Assembly (NCBI GenBank): GCA_038049695.1
Contig: CP142458.1
Span: 47,397,001 to 47,461,000, forward strand
Length of the DNA: 64,000 nucleotides
Reading direction: 5' to 3'
Origin: Cinnamomum chago
Taxonomy: Eukaryota > Streptophyta > Magnoliopsida > Laurales > Lauraceae
Made by a program: the position numbers and the translations under genes. Of this stretch, positions 21,882 to 33,600 are shown in pieces. Under the pieces are notes generated by a model, which was given only the letters and a program-made list of their open reading frames with translations, was not told the origin of the DNA and made no database searches. Within the stretch, counting starts at the first letter, position 1. Every line of letters starts with the position of its first letter.

Positions 21882-21893
21882 TGGTATCAGAGC
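21882..21893 (+). other. S1 primer-binding site (initiator Met tRNA)
   Basis: TGGTATCAGAGC, two bases after the 5' LTR end at 21879. Confidence 0.9.
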
Positions 21894-21977
21894 CTCGTGC
21901 TCTATATTAGGATCAAGTGTTTGGAACTCTTGATTAGGTGTAAAAACCTAGAGTCAAAACCCTAGTGTCGTGCTTTC

Positions 21978-22512
21978 ATGAAAATCATTAGAATGGATTC
22001 CACTATGATAGATTGTTTAGATTCTTGTGTAGATTCTTCTAGACCCCTCCTTCATCCTTCTATTGGAGATTCAAACCCTCAAATTAATGATTCTCAATTT
22101 GATTTAAAAGAAGAAGAAAATGATTATAATGAAGATGACCTTCAACAAGCCTATGAGGAATTATATACTTTGTCCTTAGAGCTTGATAAGAAAAATAAAA
22201 GATTAAGAGAAGAATCTAAAAATCTAAACAAAGAATTAGTTTCTTCTAAATATGAACTTAGAGAAAAAGAAGAAGTTATACAATGCTTAGACTCTAAGTT
22301 TATCATCTCTTTACATAACCTATCTAATATTAAAGAAGATCTAAATGAATTAAAGATAGGAAATGATGATCTTAAAAAGGAAAATTCAAAACTAAGAGAT
22401 CAATTACAAAGGCAAGACAAAAACATTAACAACCTAGAATCCAAGTTGACGATTTCTAAGAAAAATTTATCTAATTCTCAAAATAAGATAAAAACTCTAG
22501 AACTTGGATCTA
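21978..22512 (+). CDS. gag: S1 Gag, N-terminal part (interrupted by A)
   Basis: From ATG at 21978 the frame is open for 178 codons up to the A insertion at 22513-22518. The protein is acidic at first, then strongly coiled-coil: heptad-rich Leu/Glu/Lys segments such as ELYTLSLELDKKNKRL and a later DNLESKL-like run. Sirevirus Gags are known to carry such N-terminal coiled coils. The reading frame is preserved across the A insertion when one TSD copy is counted, and resumes at 33907. Gag would form the particle and bind RNA. S3 has the same start (ATG at 41223, minus strand). Confidence 0.75.
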
Positions 22513-22517
22513 ATGTT
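22513..22517. repeat. TSD of A (ATGTT), left copy; right copy 33902-33906
   Basis: ATGTT directly before TGTAAGACC (22518) and directly after GTCGCGACA (33901). Confidence 0.95.
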
Positions 22518-23879
22518 TGTAAGACCCCGACCCGAGTGAACCCGATTAGTGCTAATTAAGTTGTGTGTTAGTGCTAAGCTTGATTAGTGATTCCTGGTTA
22601 AGATGGGTTTGGATTAGCTTTGAATTTGGTTTTGGGCTGATTCGATCGTCTTGTTTTGCTTTGGTAACTTGTGGGGCCCTTTGGGGGTTCTCTTTTCGGC
22701 TTTGTATTTTCTCGAGGAATTTCCCGATTTATTGTGAATTGTGTTTTTGGCCCGTTGCATGCATCTTGTAGATCTCGACAACTTTCATGTTGATCCCGTG
22801 TTCATTCGAGACCTCGAAAACCGATTTCATAGCCTAGAGGGCAAGACAGTCATTTCACACCAAACCTGTACCCAAAACTCGATATTCTCGAAAACCGTGA
22901 AACATGTAATTTTTGGAAACTAGATATTTCGGCGACCATTTATTGCTTCTTCTTCGAATTCATTAGGAGCCCCGTTAGAGATGATCTCAGCCATTCAAGT
23001 CTCTTAAGTTGTGGGACCCAACCCCTCAAGTGTTAACAAAAGGGGAGCCATTGTCTCATTCACCTCATTCTTCATTGCTCCAGCACACATTTGAGTCTAG
23101 GGTTTTCTTCTTCTTCTTCTTGCTTCTTCGTCTCCAAGCCACATCAAGAGTTCATAGATCAAGCATTGGAACTCACCAATCACTCCCTCATCTCACAAGC
23201 TTTCCATTGATACTATTTGTGGAGGGATTCATCAACATTGAGATCTTCTTTGAACTAGTCCTCTTCATTTGAGGGTCATCCAAGTAAGTGATCATTTTCA
23301 TCTCTTAGATTAGTGTTCCTCTAGCCATTGAGATTCTACATGTGCATTATTGGAAGCTCTTTCATTTTCAAGCTTGGTGTAACCCATTTTAGGGTTGTTT
23401 TGGGGATTTTTGATTGTAGCTTGGCTTTGAGCAATAGAGGTGATCAAAGACTTGTTTTCAGCTAGCTTGGACTAGAGGCAAGTGAATGATTGGATGTTTT
23501 AAATTTTGAAATGAGTTGGTATAGTCTTTATGGATTTTCCATACTTTCATTTAATGAGGTTTGTTTGAAATAAATGCTCATGATGTATTTTGATAGTTTC
23601 ATTCAAGGTTTTATAAACATGTTAGTAGAGCATTTATTGTCATTGTGATAGCCTAGATGAATGTTTGTGAAATGGTTTACTTCCCTTTTTCTTTGCATTG
23701 GACTTGACATGGAAGAAGTAATGGAGAGCACTCATAATAGGGATTTGGAGAAGTGTAAAGAGGTGCATTGGAGGAGCTATTAGCTCAATGTTATTGTAAG
23801 GACTTTGTGGATGTGAGGAAGATGGTTTTGAGGAGGAAAATGACTCAAAACGGAGCACAGTGAGCATTTTCGTAACTAG

Positions 23880-24290
23880 TGGTCAGCTCACGGTTAGCCA
23901 GCGGCTAACCGCCGAGCCCATCGGCGGCTAACCGCCAGCTAACCGCGCACCGCGGTGACTTTTCCAGAGAGCATCGTTTTCCCCCTTAAAACATGGTCAG
24001 CCTCACGGTTAGCCAGCGGCTAACCGCCGAACATATCGGCGGCTAACCGCTAGCCAACCGCCCACTCTCGGTTACCTTTCCAGAGAGCATCAGAAATCTC
24101 CCCTGAAATCCGGTCAGCTCCACGGTTACCCAGCGGCTAACCGCCAGGTAACCGCGTTTGGGCGGCCAGCCTTCCAGTAAGTTGTATTTCCTGCAGCACA
24201 GTGGCGGTCAGCTGGGCGGTCACTCAGCGGCTAGCCGCATGCCCCAGCGGCGGCTAACCGCCAGGTGACCCCAGGTGACCGAAATTCCCC
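23880..24290 (+). promoter_or_regulatory. A LTR array of GCGGCTAACCGC inverted repeats
   Basis: Three to four blocks separated by about 115 bp, each with GGTTAGCC, then GCGGCTAACCGC twice, 23 bp apart (23901 and 23924; 24016 and 24039). The words are CpG-rich in an AT-rich LTR. The 3' LTR copy is at 32049-32459 with few differences. Arrays of the same word occur in L0, T2 and T3. Confidence 0.65.
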
Positions 24291-25233
24291 AGATTTCAGA
24301 GAATTCCTCATTCGAGCCAGTTTCTATGGTTCGATCGAGCACTGAGCTTTATCAGTCGAAGGAAATCCTTGGGGCATTGTACAAGGCCTCCGTGAAAGAA
24401 ACCACATCACAAATATGTCATTCGAAATTTGGAAAATCGTAGAAGTGCATAAGGAGCCCGGAATGTCTCAAAACTCAAAGAGTACCAAGTAAGGGCTATA
24501 GTAGACATACGAGACCCCTATTCACTTAGTTGGATTTCTAAATTGATATTTTGCCCGAATTTCATTATAGTGCATTGTTTCACCTCATTCCCAGGAATTT
24601 CATCGCATGACTTGTTTTCTCGAAAGCTTTGAGGCTACAATAGTGACAGTGAATTGTCCCGAAATGTATTGCCCAACATGGAAAGACAGTGTGCCCTTGA
24701 GCACCCCCGTTTTACCCGTTTATTTACTGTACTTGAACACTTGATATGTCTCGATTGGTTTTAACCTATGAGTCGGCATCACTAAGCTTGGATACCTTGT
24801 CAGTCTGATCCACTGACTTGGAAATCCCTCTCCCGTCCCGCCAGCTGCAGTTTGGATCCCGATGCCCGGTCTAATACCGTGGTCCCGTCCCGACACCCGG
24901 TTCGCTACCGTGGTCCCGTTCCTGTATAATTATATTGTATATATGTATACGTTGTTTCTCCTCACCTTGTGTGACTGAGATCAACGTCCCGTGATACTGT
25001 TGTCACTTTAGTGACAGAGGACTTAGCTCTATGTGATTGCCACCTTGTTAGTTCCCGAATCCTTGGATACCTGACATGTCTTATATTGTTTACTCGTTTT
25101 ATAGCAATGATTTACCTGTTTTATGAGAATTATTGCTCAATCAGATTTACATGCTTTCCAAGAGATTTCTTACATTATATATTGTTGTATCCTTGTTTTC
25201 TCTTGCCAGACCGTCGTGTCTGATCCTTTGCTT

Positions 25234-25335
25234 TGGTACTCAGGTCCCGTTGCCGGTTTCCTCGAGGAGGAGCCGGAGGAGGCAGTAGGCGAGCTGCAAC
25301 CTCTAGTTGAGTGGCGTGCTGACGATGTCATGTAG
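25234..25335 (+). CDS. short acidic frame inside the A LTR, function unknown
   Basis: Thirty-three codons plus TAG, rich in Glu (EEEPEEAVGE, then VEW.ADDV before the stop). Frames of exactly the same length and stop position occur in B (54159-54260) and T3 (56268-56369), with mostly conservative changes; the 3' LTR copy is 33403-33504. A pyrimidine-rich TTGTTTTCTCTTGCCAG just upstream (ending 25209) looks like a splice acceptor, so it could be a 3' exon. No good start codon is at hand. T1 and T2 lack it. It may instead be conserved RNA or DNA sequence. Confidence 0.35.
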   Translation, partial: WYSGPVAGFLEEEPEEAVGELQPLVEWRADDVM

Positions 25336-25735
25336 ACATCGGGTTGCCAAGAGGCGTAACATTTTGGGAGATCTACTTAACCATTCTTTTGGGTTAATAT
25401 TTTGTTTATATTGGCCTTTGTTGGCCTCTATTTTTGGGGAATGTACATAATTGATATTTTGTCTAACTTTAACAACTATTGGGAAACTTGCTATATATAT
25501 CATTGCTCATTCTGATACAGTATTTACACTTGATGTCATTGCTTCATGACTAGAGATAGTCTACTATTTGATTTACTACACGCTTCCGCATTTAACAGAA
25601 ATATTCAATTATGGTTATGATATCCTCACCGCGGACACATGTGGGAAATTAAATAAGATGTATATTGTGGATGTAGATCCTAAACATCATTATTAGTCCC
25701 GATCCCGGATCTCTCGGTCCGGGGTCGCGACAGAC

Positions 25736-25747
25736 TGGTATCAGAGC
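25736..25747 (+). other. A primer-binding site (initiator Met tRNA)
   Basis: TGGTATCAGAGC, three bases after the 5' LTR end. Confidence 0.92.
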
Positions 25748-25889
25748 GAGACGTGTTTCAAGCAATTAAAAGAAACTAGAAATCCTAAGGACGTGGCGAG
25801 GATCCGTTAGATCTTTCGTTAGCTAGTATCGTGTGAGCAATGTGTGACCCTTTATATTATTATGTGCTAACAAATTGTTTTGCAGTATC

Positions 25890-27155
25890 ATGCCTCCACG
25901 AAAGAGACCATTGAATGGTAACCCTACTGCAAGCAATAGTGAACATACAGGGCCTCTAGAAGAAGATATGGTGGAGAACCATGGTCATCCACCTAATCAA
26001 TTCCAGGATATGATGAGAGCAATGCTTGACCAGCAGCGTCAAGCCAATGAAAATCAAGCTAGGTTGCAAGAGCAAATGCTAAAAAGAGAGGAAGACCATG
26101 CTAGAGAGATGCAAGAAATGCAGAGGCAATTGCTTGAGGTCTTGCAGAGGAGACCCGAACCAGTTCAGCCCCAACCAGCTATAGTCATAAACCAAAGGCA
26201 ATATGATCCAAATGCCTTGTTTGAACGGTTCCGGAAGAGAGCTCCGAAGGAATTCCTTGGGGAAGAGGACCCATTAGCTGCAGATGATTGGTTGGAACAC
26301 ACCGAGAACATCTTTGAAATCTTTCAGTGTACAGGAGCAGATAGAGTGAAGTTAGCATCGTCCCTTTTTGTCGGCACAGCTGATAGATGGTGGAAGACAG
26401 TCAGGGAGGAGTACAGGGCTATGCCTGATGCTGAGATTTGGGCAAATTTCAAGAGACAGTTTCATGACAAATATGTACCCGCCCACGTCAAGAAGCAGAA
26501 GGCTATAGAGTTTCAACAGTTGGTTCAAGGAAGCATGACAGTCTTGGAATATCTCACCAAATTTGAGAGGTTGTCCAGGTATGCCCCGGAGTTGGTGGAT
26601 ACCGTTGAAAAGAAGATTGCCAAATTCTTTGAGGGGCTTAATCCCTTCATTGAGAGAGATGCCACTGGAGTGGTACCACAGGTAACTTTTGATGAAGCTG
26701 TGAAGAGAGCCTACAAGTTCGAAAATTTTCACAACAAGATCCTCAAGGTGCAAGGCAAGGGTTCAGCCCAGCAGCAGCAGAACTATCAGCATCAAAGGAA
26801 TCATCAAAATAAGAGGCAGAGGACAGGGCCTAATGTGCAGAATCCAGTGGTTTGTGTCCACTGTGGGAAGAACCATGCTAGTGCTGAGTGTCGTACTATG
26901 TTAGGAGCGTGCTTCAGGTGTGGTTCGATGGACCATAGGATGAGGGATTGTCCAAGGCAGAACAGACATCAGCAGCAGCAGCAACAAGGGCCACAACGTC
27001 CACCACCACCACAGCATGCAATGGTTGTCCAGAATCAACCAAGGCCACTTCAGCAGCAAGCACCACAGCAGCAACAGCAATTCAGACCAGCAACAGCAGC
27101 CACAGCAGCAGGCCCGCAATCAGCAGGGACAGCAGCGTCCACCACAGCAGAATAG
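25890..27155 (+). CDS. gag: A Gag polyprotein part
   Basis: The start is ATG at 25890 (MPPRKRP), conserved in B at 43796. A coiled-coil Gln/Glu-rich N-terminus ([16 protein letters not shown]...) leads into the retrotransposon Gag core (about residues 105-245; [25 protein letters not shown] and [14 protein letters not shown] are typical). Two zinc knuckles follow at 26853-26955: [13 protein letters not shown] (C-x2-C-x3-H-x4-C, slightly off standard) and [14 protein letters not shown] (standard CCHC). The Gln-rich tail then leaves frame and stops at 27153. In B gag and pol share one frame, so the A stop reflects a one-base indel in the CAG repeat (about 27040-27110) or a programmed shift. Confidence 0.88.
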   Translation: MPPRKRPLNGNPTASNSEHTGPLEEDMVENHGHPPNQFQDMMRAMLDQQRQANENQARLQEQMLKREEDHAREMQEMQRQLLEVLQRRPEPVQPQPAIVINQRQYDPNALFERFRKRAPKEFLGEEDPLAADDWLEHTENIFEIFQCTGADRVKLASSLFVGTADRWWKTVREEYRAMPDAEIWANFKRQFHDKYVPAHVKKQKAIEFQQLVQGSMTVLEYLTKFERLSRYAPELVDTVEKKIAKFFEGLNPFIERDATGVVPQVTFDEAVKRAYKFENFHNKILKVQGKGSAQQQQNYQHQRNHQNKRQRTGPNVQNPVVCVHCGKNHASAECRTMLGACFRCGSMDHRMRDCPRQNRHQQQQQQGPQRPPPPQHAMVVQNQPRPLQQQAPQQQQQFRPATAATAAGPQSAGTAASTTAE

Positions 27156-29886
27156 AAATGCACCACCAGCCAGGCCACAGCAGGCACAGAATAGGCCCCA
27201 ACACCGAGGACAAATCTACGGGGTCAATAGAGTGGACGCAGAGGCAGCGGGGAATGTTGTAGAAGGTACACTCCTTGTTTGTGGGATTAAAGCTATGATT
27301 TTGTCTGACCCTGGCTCTACCCATTCCTTCGTATCCCATAAGTTTGCTAAGTTGATTGATATGCATGCTATAGAATTGGAGTTCATTTTGACTGTGGCAA
27401 CCCCAGTAGGTAAACAAGTTATTTGTAGAACCTTTTACCCTAGTTGCACAGTCCAGATAGGAGAAGTAGTTTTAACCGCAGATCTCATTTCTTTGGAGAT
27501 GTTTGATTATGATGTCATCCTAGGGATGGATTGGCTGGCAGGATACCATGCCACAATGGATTGTTTCCATAAGACCCTGACTTTCAAGTTGGATAAGACA
27601 CCAGCAGGGGTGTTGTTTCAGGGAGAGAGGAGGAGTCCTCGTGCAGGGTTTGTTTCAGCGTTGAAGGCTGACAGACTTTTGAGAAGTGGATGTGAAGCTT
27701 ATTTAGCGTTTATCACGGAGGATAAACGGTCCCAAGGGGTGGAGGAGATTCCAATTGTTTGGGAGTTCCCGGATGTTTTTCCGGAGGAGATTCCAGGTTT
27801 GCCACCCATGAGAGAGATTGATTTCACTATCGAGTTGCTACCAGGGACAGCTCCGATATCTATTGCACCATATAGAATGGCTCCAGCAGAGTTGGGGGAA
27901 TTGAAGAACCAGTTGCAAGAGTTGTTGGACAAAGGTTTTGTGAGACCGAGTGTTTCACCATGGGGAGCTCCAGTGTTGTTTGTTAAGAAGAAGGACGGTT
28001 CGATGAGAATGTGTATAGATTACAGAAGATTGAACCAAGTGACCATCAAGAACAAGTATCCATTACCAAGAATAGATGAATTGTTTGATCAGTTGCAAGG
28101 TGCATCATACTTTTCGAAGATTGATTTGAGATCCGGTTACCATCAGCTGAGAGTTAGAGAATCAGATGTGTTGAAAACAGCTTTCCGAACAAGATATGGC
28201 CACTATGAGTTCCTAGTGATGCCATTTGGTTTGACAAATGCACCGGCAGTGTTCATGGCATTGATGAATAAGATAATTGCAGAGTACCTGGATCAGTTTG
28301 TAGTGGTGTTCATAGATGACATTTTGGTGTACTCCAAGACCAAGGAAGAGCACGAAGAGCATTTGAGGATTGCATTGCAACTCTTGAGAGAGAACCAGCT
28401 GTATGCTAAGCTTAACAAGTGTGAATTTTGGCTAGACCAAGTAGCATTTTTGGGACACATTATCTCAAAAGAAGGATTATCAGTGGATCCGTCCAAGATT
28501 GAGGCAGTAGTGAATTGGGAGAGACCGAAGAATGTGACAGAAATCAGGAGTTTTCTGGGATTGGCAGGCTATTACAGGAGGTTTGTGCAGGGATTTTCGT
28601 CGATTGCGTCACCTTTGACGAAGTTGACAAGGAAAAATGCACCATATGTGTGGACAGAGAAGTGTGAAGAGAGTTTCCAAGAGCTAAAGAAGAGATTGAC
28701 CACAGCACCAGTCCTTACTTTGCCATCCGGGAGCGGCGGTTTCACCATTTTTACCGATGCTTCGAATGTTGGACTTGGTTGTGTGTTGATGCAAGAGAGA
28801 AAAGTGATTGCTTATGGATCTAGACAGTTGAAAGAGCACGAGAAGAACTATGCCACCCATGATTTGGAGTTAGCAGCGGTTGTGTTCGCGTTGAAGATGT
28901 GGAGACATTACCTCTATGGAGAACAGTTCGAAGTCCACTCCGACCACCGCAGCTTACAGTACTTGTTTTCACAGAAAGATTTGAACATGAGGCAGAGAAG
29001 ATGGATGGAATATATCAAGGACTATGATTTTCCAATCAAGTACCACCCGGGGAAGGCCAATGTAGTTGCAGATGCCTTGAGTAGGAAATCAGTAGGCTTG
29101 GCAAACCTTAGTGGCACGTGTATCTTTGAGCAATTTGAAGAGTTGAGTCTAGACGTGCAACCTCTGAGGAAGGGTGTCGTGTTGGCTAACATGACAGTGT
29201 CAGAACCTTCTTTCATTCAGAAGATCAAGGACAGTCAGTTACAAGATCCAGAGTTGGCTAAGATTTCAGGACATATAGCAGAACGTCCTGATTTTCGTAT
29301 CGTTGATGGAGTTTTGTATTACCGTGACCGTTTGTGTGTGCCTAACATCGAAGATTTGAGGAATGACATCATGACTGAGGCTCATAGCACGAAGTACTCT
29401 ATGCATCCAGGCAGCACGAAGATGTATCAGAACTTGAAAGACAGATTTTGGTGGAACAATATGAAGAGAGAGATTGCAGCGTTTGTCTCCCGTTGTATGA
29501 CTTGTCAGTTGATAAAGGCAGAGCATCAGAAGCCTCCAGGCTTGTTACAGCCATTAGAAATCCCGGAATGGAAATGGGAGCAAATTACTATGGACTTTAT
29601 TTCTGGATTACCGAGGACTAGCAGGGGTAATGACGCGATTTGGGTCATTGTGGACCGTCTCACCAAGTCAGCGCATTTCCTTGCTATGAAGACTGGGAAG
29701 AAGATGCATATGCTACCTTTGGCAGAGTTGTTTGTCAGCGAGATTGTTAGTCGACATGGGCAGCCAGTTTCTATCACATCTGACAGAGACAGCAGATTCG
29801 TTTCGAGGTTCTGGAAGACATTGCACGAGTCTATGGGTACAAGATTACAGTTTAGCACAGCGTATCACCCTCAGACAGATGGCTAG
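27016..29886 (+). CDS. pol: A Pol: protease, RT, RNase H, integrase (cut short)
   Basis: Open for 956 codons in frame 1 after the Gag shift; the first 70 codons are the Gln-rich linker. Domains: aspartic protease near residue 98 (SDPGSTHSF, Asp codon at 27307; DPG in place of the common DSG/DTG, as often in this clade); reverse transcriptase ([17 protein letters not shown] about 27985; FIDDILVYS with the catalytic Asp pair at 28315-28320); RNase H (TDASNVGLG, Asp at 28756; HSDHRSL); integrase zinc domain (HPGSTKMY..., CMTCQ about 29494); integrase core with first Asp in TMDFISG and second Asp at 29782. TAG at 29884-29886 falls two codons before the third catalytic residue, Glu. Confidence 0.9.
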   Translation: MQWLSRINQGHFSSKHHSSNSNSDQQQQPQQQARNQQGQQRPPQQNRNAPPARPQQAQNRPQHRGQIYGVNRVDAEAAGNVVEGTLLVCGIKAMILSDPGSTHSFVSHKFAKLIDMHAIELEFILTVATPVGKQVICRTFYPSCTVQIGEVVLTADLISLEMFDYDVILGMDWLAGYHATMDCFHKTLTFKLDKTPAGVLFQGERRSPRAGFVSALKADRLLRSGCEAYLAFITEDKRSQGVEEIPIVWEFPDVFPEEIPGLPPMREIDFTIELLPGTAPISIAPYRMAPAELGELKNQLQELLDKGFVRPSVSPWGAPVLFVKKKDGSMRMCIDYRRLNQVTIKNKYPLPRIDELFDQLQGASYFSKIDLRSGYHQLRVRESDVLKTAFRTRYGHYEFLVMPFGLTNAPAVFMALMNKIIAEYLDQFVVVFIDDILVYSKTKEEHEEHLRIALQLLRENQLYAKLNKCEFWLDQVAFLGHIISKEGLSVDPSKIEAVVNWERPKNVTEIRSFLGLAGYYRRFVQGFSSIASPLTKLTRKNAPYVWTEKCEESFQELKKRLTTAPVLTLPSGSGGFTIFTDASNVGLGCVLMQERKVIAYGSRQLKEHEKNYATHDLELAAVVFALKMWRHYLYGEQFEVHSDHRSLQYLFSQKDLNMRQRRWMEYIKDYDFPIKYHPGKANVVADALSRKSVGLANLSGTCIFEQFEELSLDVQPLRKGVVLANMTVSEPSFIQKIKDSQLQDPELAKISGHIAERPDFRIVDGVLYYRDRLCVPNIEDLRNDIMTEAHSTKYSMHPGSTKMYQNLKDRFWWNNMKREIAAFVSRCMTCQLIKAEHQKPPGLLQPLEIPEWKWEQITMDFISGLPRTSRGNDAIWVIVDRLTKSAHFLAMKTGKKMHMLPLAELFVSEIVSRHGQPVSITSDRDSRFVSRFWKTLHESMGTRLQFSTAYHPQTDG

Positions 29887-30675
29887 TCAGAGAGGACAAT
29901 TCAGACCTTAGAAGACATGCTCCGTGCTTGTGTGTTAGATTTCAAGACTCAATGGGATGAGACTCTACCGTTGTGTGAATTCGCTTACAATAACAGTTAC
30001 CACTCGAGTATTGGAATGGCTCCTTTTGAAGCTTTGTATGGCAGAAGGTGTAGGACACCTGTTTGTTGGGAAGAAGTCGGCACTCGCAGTTTCCATGGAC
30101 CGACTATGGTTAGTGAGACCAGTGACAAGATCAAGTTGATTCAAGAGCGTCTGAAAGTGTCCCGGAGTAGGCAGAAGAGCTACGCAGACTCCCACCGCAG
30201 AGATTTACAGTTCAAGGAAGGAGACAAGGTCTTCTTGAAAGTGTCGCCTACAAGGGGAACGTTGAGGTTTGGACAGAAGGGCAAGTTATCACGGAGATAC
30301 ATTGGACCCTATGACATTGTGAGCAAGATTGGTGACGTAGCCTACAGGTTGGCCTTACCACCTGAGCTATCTGGTGTACACAACATCTTCCATGTGTCTA
30401 TGTTGAAGAAGTATGACCCCGATCCTTCTCACGTGCTCCGGCATGAGCCATTAGAGATCAAAGAAGATGCTACCTATGTAGAGAAGCCCGTTGAGATCAT
30501 CGACACAAAGGAACAAGAGTTGAGGACTCGGACTATTCAGTGGGTAAAGGTGCTATGGGAGAACCACGGACCGGAAGAGGCAACTTGGGAATTACGAGAT
30601 CAAGTGCAGAAGAAGTACCCACATCTTCTACCAGAGGTGAGTCTTACGTTTCATTTGGAGGACCAAATGCCCTAA
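29887..30675 (+). CDS. pol: A Pol, in-frame remainder: end of integrase and chromodomain
   Basis: Same frame after the TAG, stop at 30673-30675. It starts SERTIQTLEDML, where the Glu is the third integrase catalytic residue (D-35-E spacing from 29782). Then the C-terminal integrase region (GDKVFLKVSPTRG, GPYDIVSKIGDVAYRL, HNIFHVSMLKKY) and a chromodomain-like tail (IQWVKVLWENHG, EEATWE). The chromodomain places the element among chromoviruses, which use it to choose heterochromatin targets; the type fits the Tekay clade. No likely start codon close to the stop, so expression needs readthrough. Confidence 0.85.
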   Translation, partial: SERTIQTLEDMLRACVLDFKTQWDETLPLCEFAYNNSYHSSIGMAPFEALYGRRCRTPVCWEEVGTRSFHGPTMVSETSDKIKLIQERLKVSRSRQKSYADSHRRDLQFKEGDKVFLKVSPTRGTLRFGQKGKLSRRYIGPYDIVSKIGDVAYRLALPPELSGVHNIFHVSMLKKYDPDPSHVLRHEPLEIKEDATYVEKPVEIIDTKEQELRTRTIQWVKVLWENHGPEEATWELRDQVQKKYPHLLPEVSLTFHLEDQMP

Positions 30676-30686
30676 GGGGTGGAGGA
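30674..30686 (+). other. A polypurine tract
   Basis: AAGGGGTGGAGGA directly before the 3' LTR; it overlaps the pol stop codon. B has the same at 52606-52618. Confidence 0.85.
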
Positions 30687-33600
30687 TGTAAGACCCCGAC
30701 CCGAGTGAACCCGATTAGTGTTAATTAAGTTGCGTGTTAGTGCTAAGCTTGATTAGTGATTCCTGGTTAAGATGGGTTTGGATTAGCTTTGAATTTGGTT
30801 TTGGGCTGATTCAATCGTCTTGTTTTGCTTTGGTAACTTGTGGGGCCCTTTGGGGGTTCTCTTTTCGGCTTTGTATTTTCTCGAGGAATTTCCCGATTTA
30901 TTATGAATTGTGTTTTTGGCCCGTTGCATGCATCTTGTAGATCTCGACAACTTTCATGTTGATCCCGTGTTCATTCGAGACCTCGAAAACCGATTTCATA
31001 GCCTAGAGGGCAAGACAGTCATTTCACACCAAACCTGTACCCAAAACTCGATATTCTCGAAAACCGTGAAACATATAATTTTTGGAAACTAGATATTTCG
31101 GCGACCATTTATTGCTTCTTCGTCGAATTCATTAGGAGCCCCGATAGAGATGATCTCAGCCATTCAAGTCTCTTAAGTTGTGGGACCCAACCCCTCAAGT
31201 GTTAACAAAAGGGGAGCCATTGTCTCATTCACCTCATTCTTCATTGCTCCAGCACACATTTGAGTCTAGGGTTTTCTTCTTCTTCTTCTTGCTTCTTCAT
31301 CTCCAAGCCACATCAAGAGTTCATAGATCAAGCATTGGAACTCACCAATCACTCCCTCATCTCACAAGCTTTCCATTGATACTATTTGTGGAGGGATTCA
31401 TCAACATTGAGATCTTCTTTGAACTAGTCCTCTTCATTTGAGGGTCATCCAAGTAAGTGATCATTTCCATCTCTTAGATTAGTGTTCCTCTAGCCATTGA
31501 GATTCTACATGTGGATTATTGGAAGCTCTTTCATTTTCAAGCTTGGTGTAACCCATTTTAGGGTTGTTTTGGGGATTTTTGATTGTAGCTTGGCTTTGAG
31601 CAATAGAGGTGATCAAAGACTTGTTTTCAGCTAGCTTGGACTAGAGGCAAGTGAATGATTGGATGTTTTAAATTTTGAAATGAGTTGGTATAGTCTTTAT
31701 AGATTTTCCATACTTTCATTTAGTGAGGTTTGTTTGAAATAAATGCTCATGATGTATTTTGATAGTTTCATTCAAGGTTTTATAAACATGTTAGTAGAGC
31801 ATTTATTGTCATTGTGATAGCCTAGATGAATGTTTGTGAAATGGTTTACTTCCCTTTTTCTTTGCATTGGACTTGACATGGAAGAAGTAATGGAGAGCAC
31901 TCATAATAGGGATTTGGAGAAGTGTAAAGAGGTGCATTAGAGGAGCTATTAGCTCAATGTTATTGTAAGGACTTTGTGGATGTGAGGAAGATGGTTTTGA
32001 GGAGGAAAATGACTCAAAACCGAGCACAGTGAGCATTTTCGTAACTAGCGGTCAGCTCACGGTTAGCCAGCGGCTAACCGCCGAGCCCATCGGCGGCTAA
32101 CCGCCAGCTAACCGCGCACCGCGGTGACTTTTCCAGAGAGCATCGTTTTCCCCCTTAAAACATGGTCAGCCTCACGGTTAGCCAGCGGCTAACCGCCGAA
32201 CATATCGGCGGCTAACCGCTAGCCAACCGCCCACTCTCGGTTACCTTTCCAGAGAGCATCAGAAATCTCCCCTGAAATCCGGTCAGCTCCACGGTTACCC
32301 AGCGACTAACCGCCAGGTAACCGCGTTTGGGCGGCCAGCCTTCCAGTAAGTTGTATTTCCTGCAGCACAGTGGCGGTCAGCTGGGCGGTCACTCAGCGGC
32401 TAGCCGCATGCCCCAGCGGCGGCTAACCGCCAGGTGACCCCAGGTGACCGAAATTCCCCAGATTTCAGAGAATTCCTCATTCGAGCCAGTTTCTATGGTT
32501 TGATCGAGCACTGAGCTTTATCAGTCGAAGGAAATCCTTGGGGCATTGTACAAGGCCTCCGTGAAAGAAACCACATCACAAATATGTCATTCGAAATTTG
32601 GAAAATCGTAGAAGTGCATAAGGAGCCCGGAATGTCTCAAAACTCAAAGAGTACCAAGTAAGGGCTATAGTAGACATACGAGACCCCTATTCACTTAGTT
32701 GGATTTCTAAATTGATATTTTGCCCGAATTTCATTATAGTGCATTGTTTCACCTCATTCCCAGGAATTTCATCGCATGACTTGTTTTCTCGAAAGCTTTA
32801 AGGCTACAATAGTGACAGTGAATTGTCCCAAAATGTATTGCCCGACATGGAAAGACAGTGTGCCCTTGAGCACCCCCGTTTTACCCGTTTATTTACTGTA
32901 CTTGAACACTTGATATGTCTCGATTGGTTTTAACCTATGAGTCGGCATCACTAAGCTTGGATACCTTGTCAGTCTGATCCACTGACTTGGAAATCCCTCT
33001 CCCGTCCCGCCAGCTGCAGTTTGGATCCCGATGCCCGGTCTAATACCGTGGTCCCGTCCCGACACCCGGTTCGCTACCGTGGTCCCGTTCCCGTATAATT
33101 ATATTGTATATATGTATACGTTGTTTCTCCTCACCTTGTGTGACTGAGATCAACGTCCCGTGATACTGTTGTCACTTTAGTGACAGAGGACTTAGCTCTA
33201 TGTGATTGCCACCTTGTTAGTTCCCGAATCCTTGGATACCTGACATGTCTTATATTGTTTACTCGTTTTATAACAATGATTTACCTGTTTTATGAGAATT
33301 ATTGCTCAATCAGATTTACACGCTTTCCAAGAGATTTCTTACATTATATATTGTTGTATCCTTGTTTTCTCTTGCCAGACCGTCGTGTCTGATCCTTTGC
33401 TTTGGTACTCAGGTCCCATTGCCGGTTTCCTCGAGGAGGAGCCGGAGGAGGCAGTAGGCGAGCTGCAACCTCTAGTTGAGTGGCGTGCTGACGATGTCAT
33501 GTAGACATCGGGTTGCCAAGAGGCGTAACATTTTGGGAGATCTACTTAACCATTCTTTTGGGTTAATATTTTGTTTATATTGGCCTTTGTTGGCCTCTAT

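Larger units (their letters stand above)
22518..25732 (+). mobile_element. A 5' LTR
   Basis: TGTAAGACCCCGACCCG to GGGGTCGCGACA. Holds the GCGGCTAACCGC array (23880-24290), repeated CCGTGGTCCCGTCCCG-type words (24832-24930) and a short acidic reading frame near the 3' end (25234-25335). T-rich tract TCTTCTTCTTCTTGC at about 23107. Confidence 0.93.

Noticed and set aside
26352..26753. Minus-strand frame of 133 codons
   Set aside because: It is antisense to the A Gag core and has no features of its own.
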